Shown: piece after piece, positions 13,701 through 28,700 of the stretch
Layout of the letters: each line of letters begins with the position of its first letter
How positions within the stretch are numbered: position 1 is the stretch's first letter
From: Antedon mediterranea
Lineage: Eukaryota > Echinodermata > Crinoidea > Comatulida > Antedonidae
DNA length: 64,000 nucleotides
NCBI RefSeq assembly: GCF_964355755.1
Contig: NC_092672.1
Location: forward strand, 9,794,501 to 9,858,500
Reading direction: 5' to 3'
Position numbers and translations under genes: made by a program
The notes under the pieces: model-generated
The model's input: the letters and a program-made list of their open reading frames with translations, nothing else
Told to the model about the DNA's origin: nothing
Databases searched by the model: none

Positions 13701-16700
13701 AATATTATACAACATAGTACTATCTCTGACTTTACTATATAGCTTGAGGATATGATGTCACATTGTTTTGTATATACAGGAACTAATAAAGTGACTTATT
13801 TACTAAACATCAACTCCCACAAATTAGAGTTGAGTTTACAGTAATTTAAATGTAGTTGAGCTTAACATTTAAAAAATGTAATTATATTTCATTAACTACA
13901 TTTATTTTGATTTATATATTTTGATTTATATATTTTAAAACCTCGGGAACGTAATAATTATTTCCATACTGCCCGTATATCGTGCCTAGCTTACTTGAAC
14001 TAGCATACAGACCCTTTCCCTCCAAGGCGGGAACATGGTAGTCAATTGGTGAATACACTAATAGTAATAAAACTGTATAGCGAATTTATAAAAAAAAAAC
14101 GTCTATACACTTAAACTACAACCATGTGCGAATGAAAGATAAAAAAAGAAAGGACTAGAAAAGTAACAAAAACTTTGAACACCCCAATAGGACAAAGTGG
14201 TATTGTCCATGAGCCACACCCTCATGTGGGCAACCGTGCCCATACATATCTCACCATTGTTACAGGATGTTATGTACGTTTTCTGTGGTTTTGTAAAAAA
14301 CAAAAAATAGAAACGAAAAATTTGGTAATTTACTTGTTAAAACATGTTTTTTTTTTATGTTAGGATTAAAAAATATTATAAACTTATGTTAAATGGATGT
14401 AAAGTTTTGAGGAGAGCTAACTCGCTAAACACAGTCCGATTTACACAATGGCTGATCCAGAGTCATCCAAACGCCTCCTTGAATAGGACCATATTTCGTC
14501 TTCTCTGGTTTACATGGCATACCACTGCAGTGTATACAGTATTATTACTGTTAGTCTGAAAAGGAAGATTACTATTTATTAATAAAAAAAAAGTTTTGTT
14601 ACGGTAACTTCATTGACATATACTTATTGCAAGATATTTTTTACCATAAAGTACATCCCATGTGGCATTTGGATTTTTAACTTGAAAGGCAATTCTTTGC
14701 AAAATGAAAATAGTTATTTTTTACTTGTAATTTAAAGCTGAGTTATATTTTCAGTACTATGAACAATGTGAATGGAATTCATAACACAATAACTACAAAC
14801 AGCAACCCCATGTTGAGTAACACATTTATGCTTGACCACACCGCAATAGGATTGTTGGATCATGCGTAAATACCCAAGCTGCTTCTAGTTATTTTTTTGC
14901 AGTCGACAAGAATTCTATATTTTAATCGCTCACTTAATCAAGATTACATTTGATGTTTTGTTATTGAAGTTAATCCAAATTTTGTTACTGTATCTTTTGG
15001 CATATTTATTACAGTAATTATGATAATACAGTTTAGTTATAATAAATTCATTGATATTTCTGATATTGCCATGTTTAAGTACTGTATGCTTATTTCTGGT
15101 TTTGGCATTAATTATAAGCATGGCTTAGACACGAAGTCTTGGAGCAACCTAAGAATTTGTAGTAAAAGTGTAGGTGTTAAATGTGTTGTTTGTGGAAGAC
15201 AACATGAATTATTATTTAATATCAATGACTGATACTGTATCGATATTTTAAAAAGAAAATTAACTATAACACTATTACTGTACATCATAAGGATTACCCA
15301 AAAGCCCTCTATTGAGCCATCAAAAATAAATACTCGGTACTATTTAAAAATAGATGACGCAGTCCTTCAAATTTCCCAGTGTCTCAATTTCAAATAATTT
15401 CCATCAATTTCCTAACAGCAAGGTATAAATCTGCAAAACAATTTATATTCTTTTGTTTACTATATTAATATATAATTGAAAAAATGATAAATATTGCTTT
15501 ATTTCATGTCATATTTAAAGAGTAGGAAATGCAGAACTGCTTATGACTTATTAAAGAACACAGTTATAATAATAATGTTTCACACTCACAACTTAAATTT
15601 TATTAGATACAGTAGTACATTTAAAATCTTGTTCATTGCATAAAAACTCATTTTTACAATTATAGGTAATATTGTTCAAGGGTATTTGATCATTAATGTT
15701 TTATACAGGAAACTTAATCAGACTATAATATTGTTACATGAAATGTCAATGTTAAAATTAGTATAATAAATTTACAATAGAATACACAGACGATGACAAG
15801 CTCACTGAGGAATAGATAGCCGATACAATGCTATTGTGTTTTTTAGCCCTTCAGTGCTAAAAGTGCCCCATAGCATATGTCACTATAATTTATATTTCTT
15901 CCCACGCTAAATAATATTCCATAAGAAAAGTATAACGCTTTTATATTTGATCAACTTGTCATTGTTGATCGGAGGAGGAGTAACCGAAACGTGGTACTTC
16001 ATATCTAAAGAAGAGCAACATTGTCATGTTTTTATTTTCATTGGATATATTATTGTTTGGTATTTCATAATTTTTTTCTGTGGATATATTTTCTTGGATT
16101 TGATTATACCACTTTGTTTTAGGGTTTGCAATTTTGGATTTATGATGTTTATGTGTGAAGACTGAGAATAGATGAGGAGAACTTGCATGAATAGATGTAT
16201 GCGAGATGTAAAAAAAAAACACCAATATTAGGGATGGACCATATTTTTTAATTGATGTATAGATACAGTAGGCATTATGGTCATTAGATTAATGTCCAAA
16301 ACCTAATAAGAATCATTCAGTACTGGATTCTTGTATTGTTTGTAGTAATACAGTACAATGGACATTTAGTTTTCCCTATGTTGAGAAAAATATTGGGTAT
16401 ACACGTAGCTGGTATCGTAGAGCAAAGATACTGTAGTAAGGGATCGCAATGACATGCCAGGGTTTTCAACCAGCAGTAGTATGACAGTGGCTGACTGCTG
16501 TATGATGATGATAAAGAATCTGTAAAATTGAAATGTCCAAGGACACATTTAGTATTGTACTATAGATATATAAATTTTTCAATGTGTATCTAAAGTATAT
16601 TTATAGTTATTGAGTAAAGCTTAGGTTGAACATGAGCAAAAAGCAGATCTTTGCTGTATTGATTGTACCAGGTGGTACATTCTATAAGATCTTCATTATC

Positions 16701-19700
16701 ATTTGATGTGTAGCATATGGTCTTTTTATTGTGAGTGTATAATATGGCCTTATTATGGAATTATTGATATTTATTTAAATCCATCAAAGGTGTGATTGAA
16801 TTACAGAATGTTAGTGTTTTTTTTTCAAGTTCAAAAGTTTCAATAAACCAAACCAGGCTATAGGTAAACAACAGGTGTGTATTCAGATACAAAGGTGAAT
16901 AAATATAGCTTTTCATACCAGTTTTCAAACAAAAATGAAGATAATCATTTCCACAGTATAGTGGTAGAACATATACAGTTTCCTATTTATTTTTGACAAT
17001 TGCTTAAAGGCCAGGTGCGGGCAAAAAATTTCTATTGATCATACATTCCAATAATTATCGATCTATAGTTTCCCCTATGTTTCATAATTTTTGGGATTTT
17101 ATTTGTGTTACACAAGCTTGTTGAAAATAAGCACTTTCTTATCAGTGGGGGGATAGTTCAAATTACACAGTAAAATCTGTATTCTTTTGTACACAAATTT
17201 TGTAAATAGAGAGGCATTTTAAAAAGCTACGAAAAATAAACAGTGTGGTAAAAAATTTTATCAGATGACTAAGTATAGGTAATATAACTTGAATATTACA
17301 TTTCTGGAATTTTTATTCAACTTCAAATTTTAATTTTCATGCTATAGCAAAAATTATCCACCGTATATCCACCATCTTTTTTCACCTACTAGGGAGTCAC
17401 AAGACATGTTATTACATTAGGTTAACTACCTAACTACTGAAAAAGGTCTTCCTGGTTTTTATGGAAGAATTTTGCAAAATTTTGTATTTGGCCATATTAA
17501 GGGAAATTCATGTTTTTTTGTCTTGATTTCTGTTACAAATATTTGATTTATGTACAATTAACCAAATATTATATTTAAAATTCATGCCTGTACCTGAGCT
17601 TTAATTCTATAATAAATCACCTGTGTATCTTTATAAACACCTGTTGTCTGTTTATACCCTTGCTTTCAGTTATGACATGCTTTTAGTAACTTGATATAGA
17701 AAAAAGATGTTCTTATTACTGTCATTATATAATTATTGATGGTATGGCATGATGATCAATTTTTATTGACTAGCCTTGTCTTTTGCATTGAGATCCATTT
17801 TGTCAATACATTCAATGACATGCATTGTTTTAAGTCGTTTACATTCAACTAGCCTTACTATAGTACTGTACAATGTCTTCATTTCAGGATTCATTTTAAT
17901 TAAGTAGATCATGCTTCATTTATTTGACTGAAGGATATATTTGTTTATTTTTCATAAAAAATATCTTGAATATAGGCTATCTTTTAAATCTGGAATTTAG
18001 GAAGTATTAGAAGCTATTGAAGTTTTTCGATTTTGTTTGATACTGTACATTTGTTTGTAATTTTTCCTTTGTTGGGGGCTTTCATTTTGTTAAATATTGT
18101 GATCTACAGGTACAGGTACTATATACAAATAATTTACTCAACTGATGTGGATTGTTTGAAATGTGCTTTTATGTGATTTAGTTTGTTGTAATTAATTATA
18201 CAACTAATCTGGATTTTTGGAAATATTAGATTTACTGTACCTGTAGTTACTTTATTTGTTCATGTACTTTAATATATTTGTCAAATTTAGATATTAGTTT
18301 GTTATTTTTATTTGTTATTTTGATATTTCTATTAACTTTAGAGTTTGTTTCAATTGATATTGATTTTGATAATCTTTAAAAAAGTGATCCGTATAAATAT
18401 CTGGAGTGTTGGATTTAGTTTCTTTCTCATGGCATTGGTATCCTACTGTACTATTAGTACAGTACTTGGATTTAATTTGACATGAATTGAAGTATAGATG
18501 TTCGTAACCAACAAAAAGGAACTTAACTTTGGAATTTTTAATTTGATGCTCAAGTATTATGATAAACTCATTTGGTCTACTTTCAGTATGTATATTTGTG
18601 TATTCTGATATCTATCTCAAAATATCAAGTACAACGAATTGTTAAAAAGTTAAGTAGGGAAAAGTTATTAAAATTAAATCTCTTCACTGATCAGATCCAT
18701 AGTATAACTTGGAAAACATTTGGTTTTAATACTAGTGCTTAAAAGTAAAGAAACTTAACTTTAAGTGTGTTATTTTATTTCAATTGATCTGGAGGGTATT
18801 TTAATTTGTATTCAATTCAAGATAAAACTTAATATTGTTGAAGGTAAAATAGGTAATTACTTATGTATTTATTCAAGATCCAACAGTGTAAAGAAAAAAA
18901 CACCAAAACAGGATCGCCATAAAATATACATTTGATTTACATAAAAAAGAACAAGGAACAGATTTATATATTATTAAAAATGACATTAAAATCAGAAGTA
19001 GCTCTTCCCTGGTCAAATTCATAACAGATCTAGTACATTTGTTTACTAGTCACGCTATATACTGTAGATGATTTTGCCAAATTTTAGTCAAATTTAATTA
19101 ATATATTTTTGTTTATTTGTTAAACTTTTCAGACAATTTTAATTTGTAGAATTAATTACTAATCAGTCTAATGTATATATTGTTTTATCATACAATATCT
19201 TAGAGCCTGTCTTTCTTGTAGATCCCAAGTTCACTATTTTGAACTTTATTGCCTTGGGCGTTAATTTAGGTTGAGACGAAGGAAGTTTGCATTTTAAATC
19301 CACGGTTATTAAATATTATATCTATAAATTCATATTTCCCAATTAATTCTGGAAAAAAAGTTAAAGAAACAGAGAGTTATTGCTTATTTCCATATTGTAC
19401 TGTCTGGCTACTGATACACTGGAAATTATTCAAAGCATTAGGAATTTTGTCAATTGGTGAAATATTAACAGTAATTTTATTTTCTGCTTGAAGAACTTTT
19501 TATTCAGGATACAAGATTTATTACTGGTGTTTCCTTACAAGATGTGTCAGGTGTCATAAACATGTTTTAGTTTATTTTATCTGATGTTTTATGATGCTTT
19601 TATTGAATGCAAATTACAAGGTTTTAATGTTTTGAAACTATTGAATTTTTATTGAATATTCAATGTCTTCTTACAGATCTGTTTTCAATAAAAGAGTGAT

Positions 19701-22700
19701 TGTTTTGTATCATCATTTATTAAGAAATAATTAGTGTAAACCACCTACTAACTACTGAAACAGACCATTCATTTAATTCAAAATGAAAATTCAAGGTGTT
19801 ACTGTAGGTTAGCATATGATACCAAAGTCATGCACCATTGCTATTGACCGAAGTCAAGTGACCAATCAAATTGATTCTTGGATACCAGATTTTCACCCTG
19901 ATTGGGAAACTTTTATTTATCATCACTATTAACTTACCTTGAGTTTAAACAAAACATCACTAATTAAAACAAGCTACCTTATTAAATGATTTTTAACCAT
20001 TACTGAATATACTGGAGGTAATTTAGATTTTCCAGGCCTGAGTTTACCATAAAGTTGTCATCATTTTTTTAGCTTTAAAAAAACCAAAATAAATTAGTTT
20101 TTAATTATTCAACTACACTTCAACTTGCTAGCTCTGTTTACTATATTATAGTGAGATGGATTATTTTAATTTATTTACCAGTTCATCTCAATGTTTCTAT
20201 GGACTTTCCTATAGGTTTTTATGCTGTAGGTTTGATCACTTTCTTTGTTGTGTGTTAATTTATCCAAGTTTGTCGGCTGTTATTTGAAACTCTCTCGAGT
20301 AACTCTTTAAAGTATCAATCTGAAAGCAAGAGAAGGAAACAACACTGTAAATTGTCCTTGCATTTAAAATCGGGATATCGACACAAGCCACCAAGTTTTG
20401 AATTGGCTCCAAATTGAATCGAAAGAACAAGCGATTGTTATTAGCTGGACTTAATTGTAGTTGTGTTTGCCTTGTTATTGGTACGGTGCGATTGCTCCGG
20501 TACACTATGTTGCAAACAGTGAATAAGGATATATTTGATGGGGCTAAAATGAAGCGGACTTTTGATAGCCGATTGATTCTTGGTAGGTATTTTATATTCA
20601 TTGCATCTAAGTAATTACATTTTGGTAGATTTTTTTCTTCAGTTTTATGAACCAGTAAATTAATATTATTATACTAATGTGAATAACTAGTATTTTCAAG
20701 CCTGAGTACTTAAATGTGATTTACATAGGAAAATCATTTTGCAAAACATAAAATAACATTAATTTGTAATAGTATTTGATTAAAAATTAATATTTTTGCG
20801 TGAATTTCCCCTGTGATAATTTAGCATTTTGTGAAATCGATCTTTCTGTTCATTACCGGTATTTAGGCCTACGGTACATGAATATAAATGCATCCTGTTG
20901 ATGATGATAATGACATTATTATACTCAGTTAAAAGTCAATTACTGTTAAGTACAGTGTGTTTACACTTTAACCTGATTTTATGAATTTAGAAAGTTTTTT
21001 AACACTTTGACTGCCACTTTGACTGGTTTTTCCAGTTAGAAACTGCCACCGCCAGCGTTTATAGCCCAATTAGATGTTTTTATTAAAGCTGATTGAAACT
21101 ATGTATGTGATCTGATTTAAATGTAATTTAGACTAAAATAATCATATTTTAGCTTTACAATGGTACCAAGAACGATTTTCAAATTGCAATATGTAAATCG
21201 TAATAGTAAAATGAAAGTAACCCACTTTTTGAGTTTTTCGTAGTTTCGCGCAAGAAATTCGAGATATTCGCGATTTTGTGCAAGACATCACAATATGAAA
21301 ATATCGCCCGGTGAGATCAACAAACAACGAAAAAGTTACTTACACGGCACCGGTAGGCCTATAAAAACAAGTTATCACTATCGAAAAATGTATTACATTT
21401 TATAAATCATAAACCTTACATCAATGTTTCGCCAAAATCCACATAGTAAAGACATCAGGCCTAGTTAACTAGGCCTAAAGTTGGTCCGGAACCGTTTTAC
21501 GACTAGGCCTAGGCTATAGCCTAGATAGTACTAGCCTACTAGCCTAGCGAGTAAATTGATAATATTCATACCATTTCTAAACAAGTTTGTTGCGTGAAAC
21601 TCGGCCACTTACAGTGAAACACCAAAACAATTAGGGTATACATACAATAATAAAATTAAAGACTTCATATTGAAAATTCATCCATTGTTTTTTATTCAGA
21701 TAACAAACAAACATGCCAATCCACATAAACCTTTGTAATGCTCGGCGGCAAAGCTAGCGTGCGACCGATACACAATGCGCCAAACCATCGCTGTACGCGC
21801 TACTGTGAAGCGCGGTGTATGTTATTTCGGCAGGTACCATTTTGACAATCGTTCGTAACCAGATTAGTTACTTTCAAAAAGTAAAATATTCACGGTCCAG
21901 ACCGAATATAGTGTCCATATTTATAGTATATACCAATAATTAACCTATCTACCAGATTTCGTAAAAAAACGCGAAAAACAAAGATCTTCGTGTTTGGCAG
22001 TCAAGCGTTGTGTTTCCAAAAACGAAGATCTTCGTGTTTGGCAGTCAAAGTGTTAATGTAATTGTCACACATTACTTGCAAAAACTGCCTTGTACAGTAC
22101 ATTGTAAATTGAAACAAACTAGAGTCATACAGTACATTTATACAGTAAAAAGTGTAGTTACTACAGTACAGTAACAGTAGTAAGATAATGTTGAATGATT
22201 CCTTTAAAAATAATTTAATTTGCTTAAATGAAGATTATTACATTGATTTCAATTATATACCTAATTTTGAACAAACAAAATTTAAGATAAATGTTCTTAA
22301 ATTAAAAAGTATATTATATTTATATCAAAAAAGAAAGGCAACTTGTGGTACTGTATGCTTGCTGACTTATACTTTCTACCATAAATTTGCTACTGTATGA
22401 GGAAATCAGTAGTCAAGAGTGAGTACCGGTAGGCAGCCTACGTAATGTTAAAGTACTTCCCTTGTAAGTTGGCCATTGATTGAGTTTTGGATGTTGGAAC
22501 ATTATAAATGTCACATATACTCACATGTTCTGGATAGAATTTCCTCATACTGATGAAGTATGAAAGTAGGGTTAACATCCTTAATATTTCGGCTGTACCA
22601 ATTAGTACCCCCGGAAAGATAGATAGTGGTAACAAAGTTTCAATACCACAGTGGCTATTGATTAAAAGTTGTCAATGTTGATCAATGTATGTTTATATAT

Positions 22701-25700
22701 TTATATTTGGTCGAATGATGATTTGCAATTACTTAAGCTCTGTCTACACTATTAAATATTAGTTTGACAAAAAAAGTGTCAGGTGGCCAAATATGTGGTA
22801 GTAATATGATGTCATCGTATACATATATGGACACATCTCATTGTCACTTAAATTTTGATAGTGTAGACAGAGCTTAAGGGCAAATAAAGGCACAAAAAAG
22901 AACCTATAGTATCATAAGAATGGGTTAAAATACCCAAACAGTTTCTGGTCTCAATCACCAATAACCACTTTTGAACTTTCCGGCAGAGCAATTTTGAGCT
23001 CCAATGCAACAACAGTCTCAATTTGACACTGAAAACAGTGTGAACAGTCTAACTTCTGCTTAACGAACTACATTATGGGAACTATAATTACATCATTTTA
23101 TAGCAAACCCTACCCTAGCTGGAACGCTCAGCTACTAAAATCCATGCCAAAGAAAAATGTTTGTTTGAGATTCTTAAATAGAAACAGAAGAGGCAATAGT
23201 ATACTGGGCAGTAGTACGGAATTGAAGCTGGAATTTGTTGGCGTTTCAAAATTCACTGAATATAATGTTAAGTTAAGAGTATGTAAAAAAAAATGCAACG
23301 TAACGTGAATGTCCTTAACATTGTGTTAATATTTATAGACCTCAGGTGCAATGATTGATAGGAATAATGATGATAAAAAACATAAGTTTCATACTTTCTG
23401 TTCTGTTTACATTAAAACAAAGACATCATTCTTGAAAGGTACTCAATAAAGTATTGTATATAGTAAATTTGAATGCGATTGTTTCATTTTCTTTTTCTTC
23501 TGCTAATTAACAACTTCCTTATTACAGCCAAAGTTTACATTACATTGGATTATAGAATCATTAACTTCAATTAAAGTGGTTCGTTTTTAAACTTCTTTAG
23601 AAATTCAAAAAATGTGGTGTGTGATACCTTATTTTCTTTATACTGATTATGGACAATGAAAGTTGTTGAATGATGGTATAGTATAGCTACAGTAGGCTTA
23701 TTACTCTGGGCCTACAAGACATATCGGGTGATATTTTAAATTCAAAAGGAGCAATAAAGTAACAAGTCAGACTTGTGTATGAAGGCACATATACGTTTTA
23801 CCTTATATTTATAACATAGTGTACAGTACATACCTATATTAATAATATACACACTTCTACAAAACTGTTTGTCTGTCTTGTCTGTTTTATTACTGATATT
23901 CTCCAATAAATTTCTCTATTTCTGAGTCTTTGGTTGTTTCCTCCATTACACGATAACTTTTATAACGTTTGTATTTTTTCAGCAATCCAGTCCCTAGACA
24001 CTCTCAATGACCAGATAGTCCAGTTCATCCTCTCGCCAAAGTCTTCCGAAAATGATACAAGTATCTCACACCCACCTGAACGAGATTCCCTCAAGTCAAA
24101 TCTGGCGTTGATGAGACGACTACTCGTTGATGCACAATCAAAATTCCGTAAGGTCATGGAGGAAAACAAAAGGTTAACATCTCGGATAGATAATTCACTA
24201 CAGGTGAGAAACACATTGAATGGGTATTGCTAAACACCGCAAACCCCGAAAACCTCCAAAAAACATAGCAAACCCCACCGAACCAACATAAAAGTGATTG
24301 AATCATGTAGTGTACGACCCACTGGGTATATCAATGTAAAAAAAAAAATTAAATTTCTACTGTTAACAACTTATTTTTGGGGTAAAACATCATTTTTTGA
24401 TAAAAAATGATTGCTAAACCCCTCAAACCTCCAAAAAACCATAGCAAACCCCACCGAACCAACATAAAAGTGATTGAATAATGTAGTGTACGACCCACTG
24501 GGTATATAAATTATTAAATTTCTACTGTTAACTACTTTTTTGGGGATAAACCATCATTTTTTGGTTAAAAATTAGCAATCATTTTTGACCAAAAAATGAT
24601 GTTTTACCCCAAAAATAAGTAGTTAACAGTAGAAATTTAATATTTTTTTTTTTACACGGATATACCCAGTGGGTTGTACACTTCATGATTCAATCACTTT
24701 TATGTTGGTTCGGTGGGGTTTGCTATGGTTTTTTGGAGGTTTGCGGGGTTTAGCAATCATTTTTGACCAAAAAATGATGTTTTACCCCAAAAATAAGTTG
24801 TTAACAATAGAAATTTAATTTTTTTTTACATTGATATACCCAGTGGGCGGTACACTATATGATGCAATCACTTTTATGTTGGTTCGATGGGGTTTGCTAT
24901 GTTTTTTGGAGGTTTGCGGGGTTTAGCAATACCCCATTGAATTCCATTGTGAGTATCAAAAAACATAGATAGAATGTGCTACAACAAATTTGAGCACATG
25001 TACAGTAGTATACGCTATAGTTTGCATTACACACATTTTTTGTGGACTCTACAGGGACGTAGCCACGAGTACGGTTGGTAAGGGGTCAACCTTACAACTT
25101 TTCACGGAGGCCTTTGACAACCCGGTGGATTGAAAAAACATTGTTCCCTTTTCTTGGTGAAAACTGGACCACTTTATTTCTCATGGCTACATCACTGTAT
25201 GCACTTTCATTTAACCTAATTTTATTCCCTATGAAAATGTGCATTACATTTGATCAGTTACAATATAATCAAATATACCAATTGCAATTAAATTAATTAA
25301 TTTTATAACATTTCTGATGTACAGTAATATTGGTCAGATGCACTTAATACTACAGTATATGAGAACATCTTGTTCCCTGAAAACTGCTCCACAGTAGGCC
25401 TACAATTATCATCCAATTGTGATATAAATTATCAGAATCTTTATTGTATTGTTAACACTCTATTGTGTGTTTGGTATTTTGAACTTGATATATGACTTTA
25501 CAAAGATATACAGTATTACAACTTTATAGAAGTTTAAAAAATGGATTGACAATTCGTTCTTTATTATTGCCTGTATTCAATATCTTTCTATTAAACAATA
25601 TCTTACGGAAATACTTTGTAACACCTAAAAGACATATTTAAGGGATCAGTATATGTGCGGGCTTCATATGGTCTATATTTCCTATAATTAAATCCTTATT

Positions 25701-28700
25701 GTCTATAAAGTTCTTAACCAAACTTTAAAAAAACTTGTTCAAGCTGTTCACGATGGTGAAGATAATGCTATCATTTTTAAATAATAACATTTCCTTTCCA
25801 ATTCTAATTTTGATTAGATTTCAAAGGTTGAACCCAAACACAAAATACATATAGTAATTATAACCAAAATATGCATCGTCATATCATATTTTTATTACAG
25901 ATAATTTCATTTCCTATACGAACAAATATTTTTAAAAATTATATTTTACTTTGTTGTTTTTCATCGGAGTGTCATAAATGAATAATTCATTAAAAGTAAC
26001 TTCCCAAACAGAGTTTGCGTTCAAATACAGCTCCTATTTTTATACTGTACACTAAATATTAAACCAACAAGTCTCCAGCGCTTCAAGGGAGATATTGTAT
26101 GTGTGCATACTGCATTTTTATCCAGCAGTAGGCCTCTCAGTGACATAACGCAGAGGTTTAAAGCCCATAGTTTACAAACCCTAAGTGGCCCGCCAACGCT
26201 GGAGACCTGTGTCGTTTTTAGCCTATTTTAATGCGTGTTTTTTTTCCTCTGGGCACTGCTCAGGGGCCCCATAGCTGGCTAATTTTAGCCAATGAGCACT
26301 TATAGCCGTTGCGTAACTGGGCCTATAACTGTAGGTATCGAAATACATATTTCTAAACATTTGTATTTTTTATTTGATCATTTATTAAAGCTAACAATCT
26401 ACAAAAAGAACTAAGATTTAAGTAAGATTAAAATATGATTTAATGTTTACGTCTTGTCTTTTCATCTGTTCTTTGGATTTCCAATTTGCACAAAGAGATC
26501 AGAAACAGGAAACACCTTAAGTCTATTGTTTCCCTTTTGTATTTCATTATCCTGGAAATTTCCAGGTTAAAAATTAAATAGGAACAATTTTTAAAATATG
26601 ATATAATGTTATTGTTGTAGCATAGGGATTAAGTAATATCTATGTAGATATATACATTTTTGAGGTTCAGATCATGACAATTTTTTTTAAACAAAAGAAA
26701 ATCAACAATATAACCCTTCCACCTGTTTTGTTTTATCCCATGGCATTTTATGACCATGCAATAGTTTGTTAAAATTCTGTAACTGAGTATAGTGTTGGGG
26801 CCTGGGTTCGGGGTATGAAGTTTGTTTTGATTGCATTAACATCTTACCTGTCTCCGAGCAGAGAAATCCACAAAAATTAATTAAAAAAACTGTGAGCATG
26901 TTGAACCCACAAATGTGAAAACGCCCACAAATGTGAAAACAACCACAAATGTGAAAACGCATCACCCACAAATGTAATAAAACAGCGCCCACAAATGTGA
27001 AAACGACCATCGCCCACAAATGTAAAAAAAAAATCAAATCAAATTTAGTGCTAGACTCAAACAAGTTTGATCAAGTTAATACATTATATCATGTGTATTG
27101 AGTTGTTTCAATAATTGTGTGTTCACGATACGTCTGTTAGAGTCGTCATTAACGCGTTGGAATATTACCATGTTCGATGTTTTTTGCATCGACTTGGAAC
27201 TATACGTACATAATAGTAAGTCAACCAGTTAACAACTACACAACTACAAGCAACAATGATATAACATGGCCTTGATCTGGAAGGAAGTATTGTGCATGCG
27301 CGCAGCAAATATCGTCTTGAACTATACGTACATTAAACCACCAACAAGTTAACATGCAAATATCGCGCGCACGAGCAGTAAATTGTAATAATCCAACGCG
27401 TTAACGATGACCCTAACAGACGTATCGTGAACACACAATTTTTGAAACAACTCAATACAATGTATATACATTAACATTAACTCGATCAAAATTGTTTGGG
27501 TCTAGCACTAAATTTGATTTGGATTCTTTTTTACATTTGTGGGCGACAAGATCTCTCTTTTTTTCACATTTGTGGGCGCTGTTTTCACATTTGTGGGTGA
27601 TGCGTTTTTACAATTGTGGTTGTTTTCACATTTGTGGGTGATACGTTTTCACATTTGTGGTTGTTTTCACATTTGTGGGCGTTTTCACATTTGTGGGTTC
27701 AACATGAGCACCTCTTGACCATTAGGTTTGTACTCACTGTACAGTTATTAAGAATATATACAACTTTCAAACAGAAACAGAACAAATTTTCAGTAATCGG
27801 CTAAATGGAATTCTAAAAAAAATCAGTTAAAAACACCCAATTAATGTTAGAATATCATTTAAGTGGTTATCGCTGTACATTAACTTTTACTGTATCTTAT
27901 TTTAACGTTTTTTTGTTAAAGACCAACCAAAAATGTAAACTAAAGCAGAAATTTGGTCGGCATAAAAATTATATTTTTTAAATAAACAGTTTATTCAATG
28001 CTACAGTATATGCAGCAGAAACAAGTCCTATAAAAGCTTTCACTGTACTTTTACATACTGATTATTTTTTACAGGTAAAATAATAGATCATGTGAATGTT
28101 TGATATGTAGCACATGAGGTGCTCCATTTTCGTAACTGGTGTAATACTTGCTCTACATTTCTTATTCTAGATTTCAATCTCATTTCCTGAAGATCTTCAG
28201 CTCTGTGTTTCCATATGTTCACATGTTTCTAATAAAAACAGTTTAATTCCCATGTACTTTTGTTTTTTGTTTTTTTTTTTCAAAAGAAAAGAAAGTGTTT
28301 GAAACATTTTCCCATACTTTTTTTTATGTGACAATGTTTCCAATTGCCCTATTGTTAATTATTAATTAATATCTTCCTAGTAATGTTTGTCACATTTTCA
28401 CGTAATTAAGCAAAATCAAATATCTAAAATAAATATACTGTTTTTGTTATAGATTTTTAGGTTAATTTTGTGCATAACTTACTGGGATAGCCAAATTCTT
28501 TCCAAAGAGACTAAATATTAAAAATAAGAGAGAGGATATGTTTTGTCATTTTGTTTCATTTTATCTACAGCAGCCAATTAAAAGCTTGCTTATTGCGTTA
28601 TAAGAATGAATTATTTATGAAAAGACATTCGGTTAAAAATCTATTGTCCCCTAAAACAAATATAAAAATATGAAGATCAATAAATCAAACTTTGAATAAG

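Larger units (their letters stand above)
10721..23982 (+). other. Kazrin intron between exons 1a and 2
   Basis: 13.3 kb of AT-rich sequence with candidate alternative first exons 1b and 1c, a small foldback at 10784-10841, a TTAA-flanked element at 17008-17600, a piggyBac-like element at 21003-22052 and a short MITE at 22732-22878. No other gene is visible. Confidence 0.7.

Noticed and set aside
14454-14495. Short frame MADPESSKRLLE with a good start context
   Set aside because: Stops after 12 codons without a usable donor before the stop.
23075-23308. 77-codon open frame with a GTATGT donor at 23279, a possible further first exon
   Set aside because: It would end in phase 0, which fits only exon 3 and not the nearer exon 2. 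The peptide is unremarkable and similar frames arise by chance in AT-rich sequence.
23960-24214. 84-codon minus-strand frame
   Set aside because: It is the antisense of kazrin exon 2.
26702-27064. 120-codon minus-strand frame with repeated HICG(R/C)F motifs
   Set aside because: The repeats are the translated CCCACAAATGTGAAAAC minisatellite of a foldback element.
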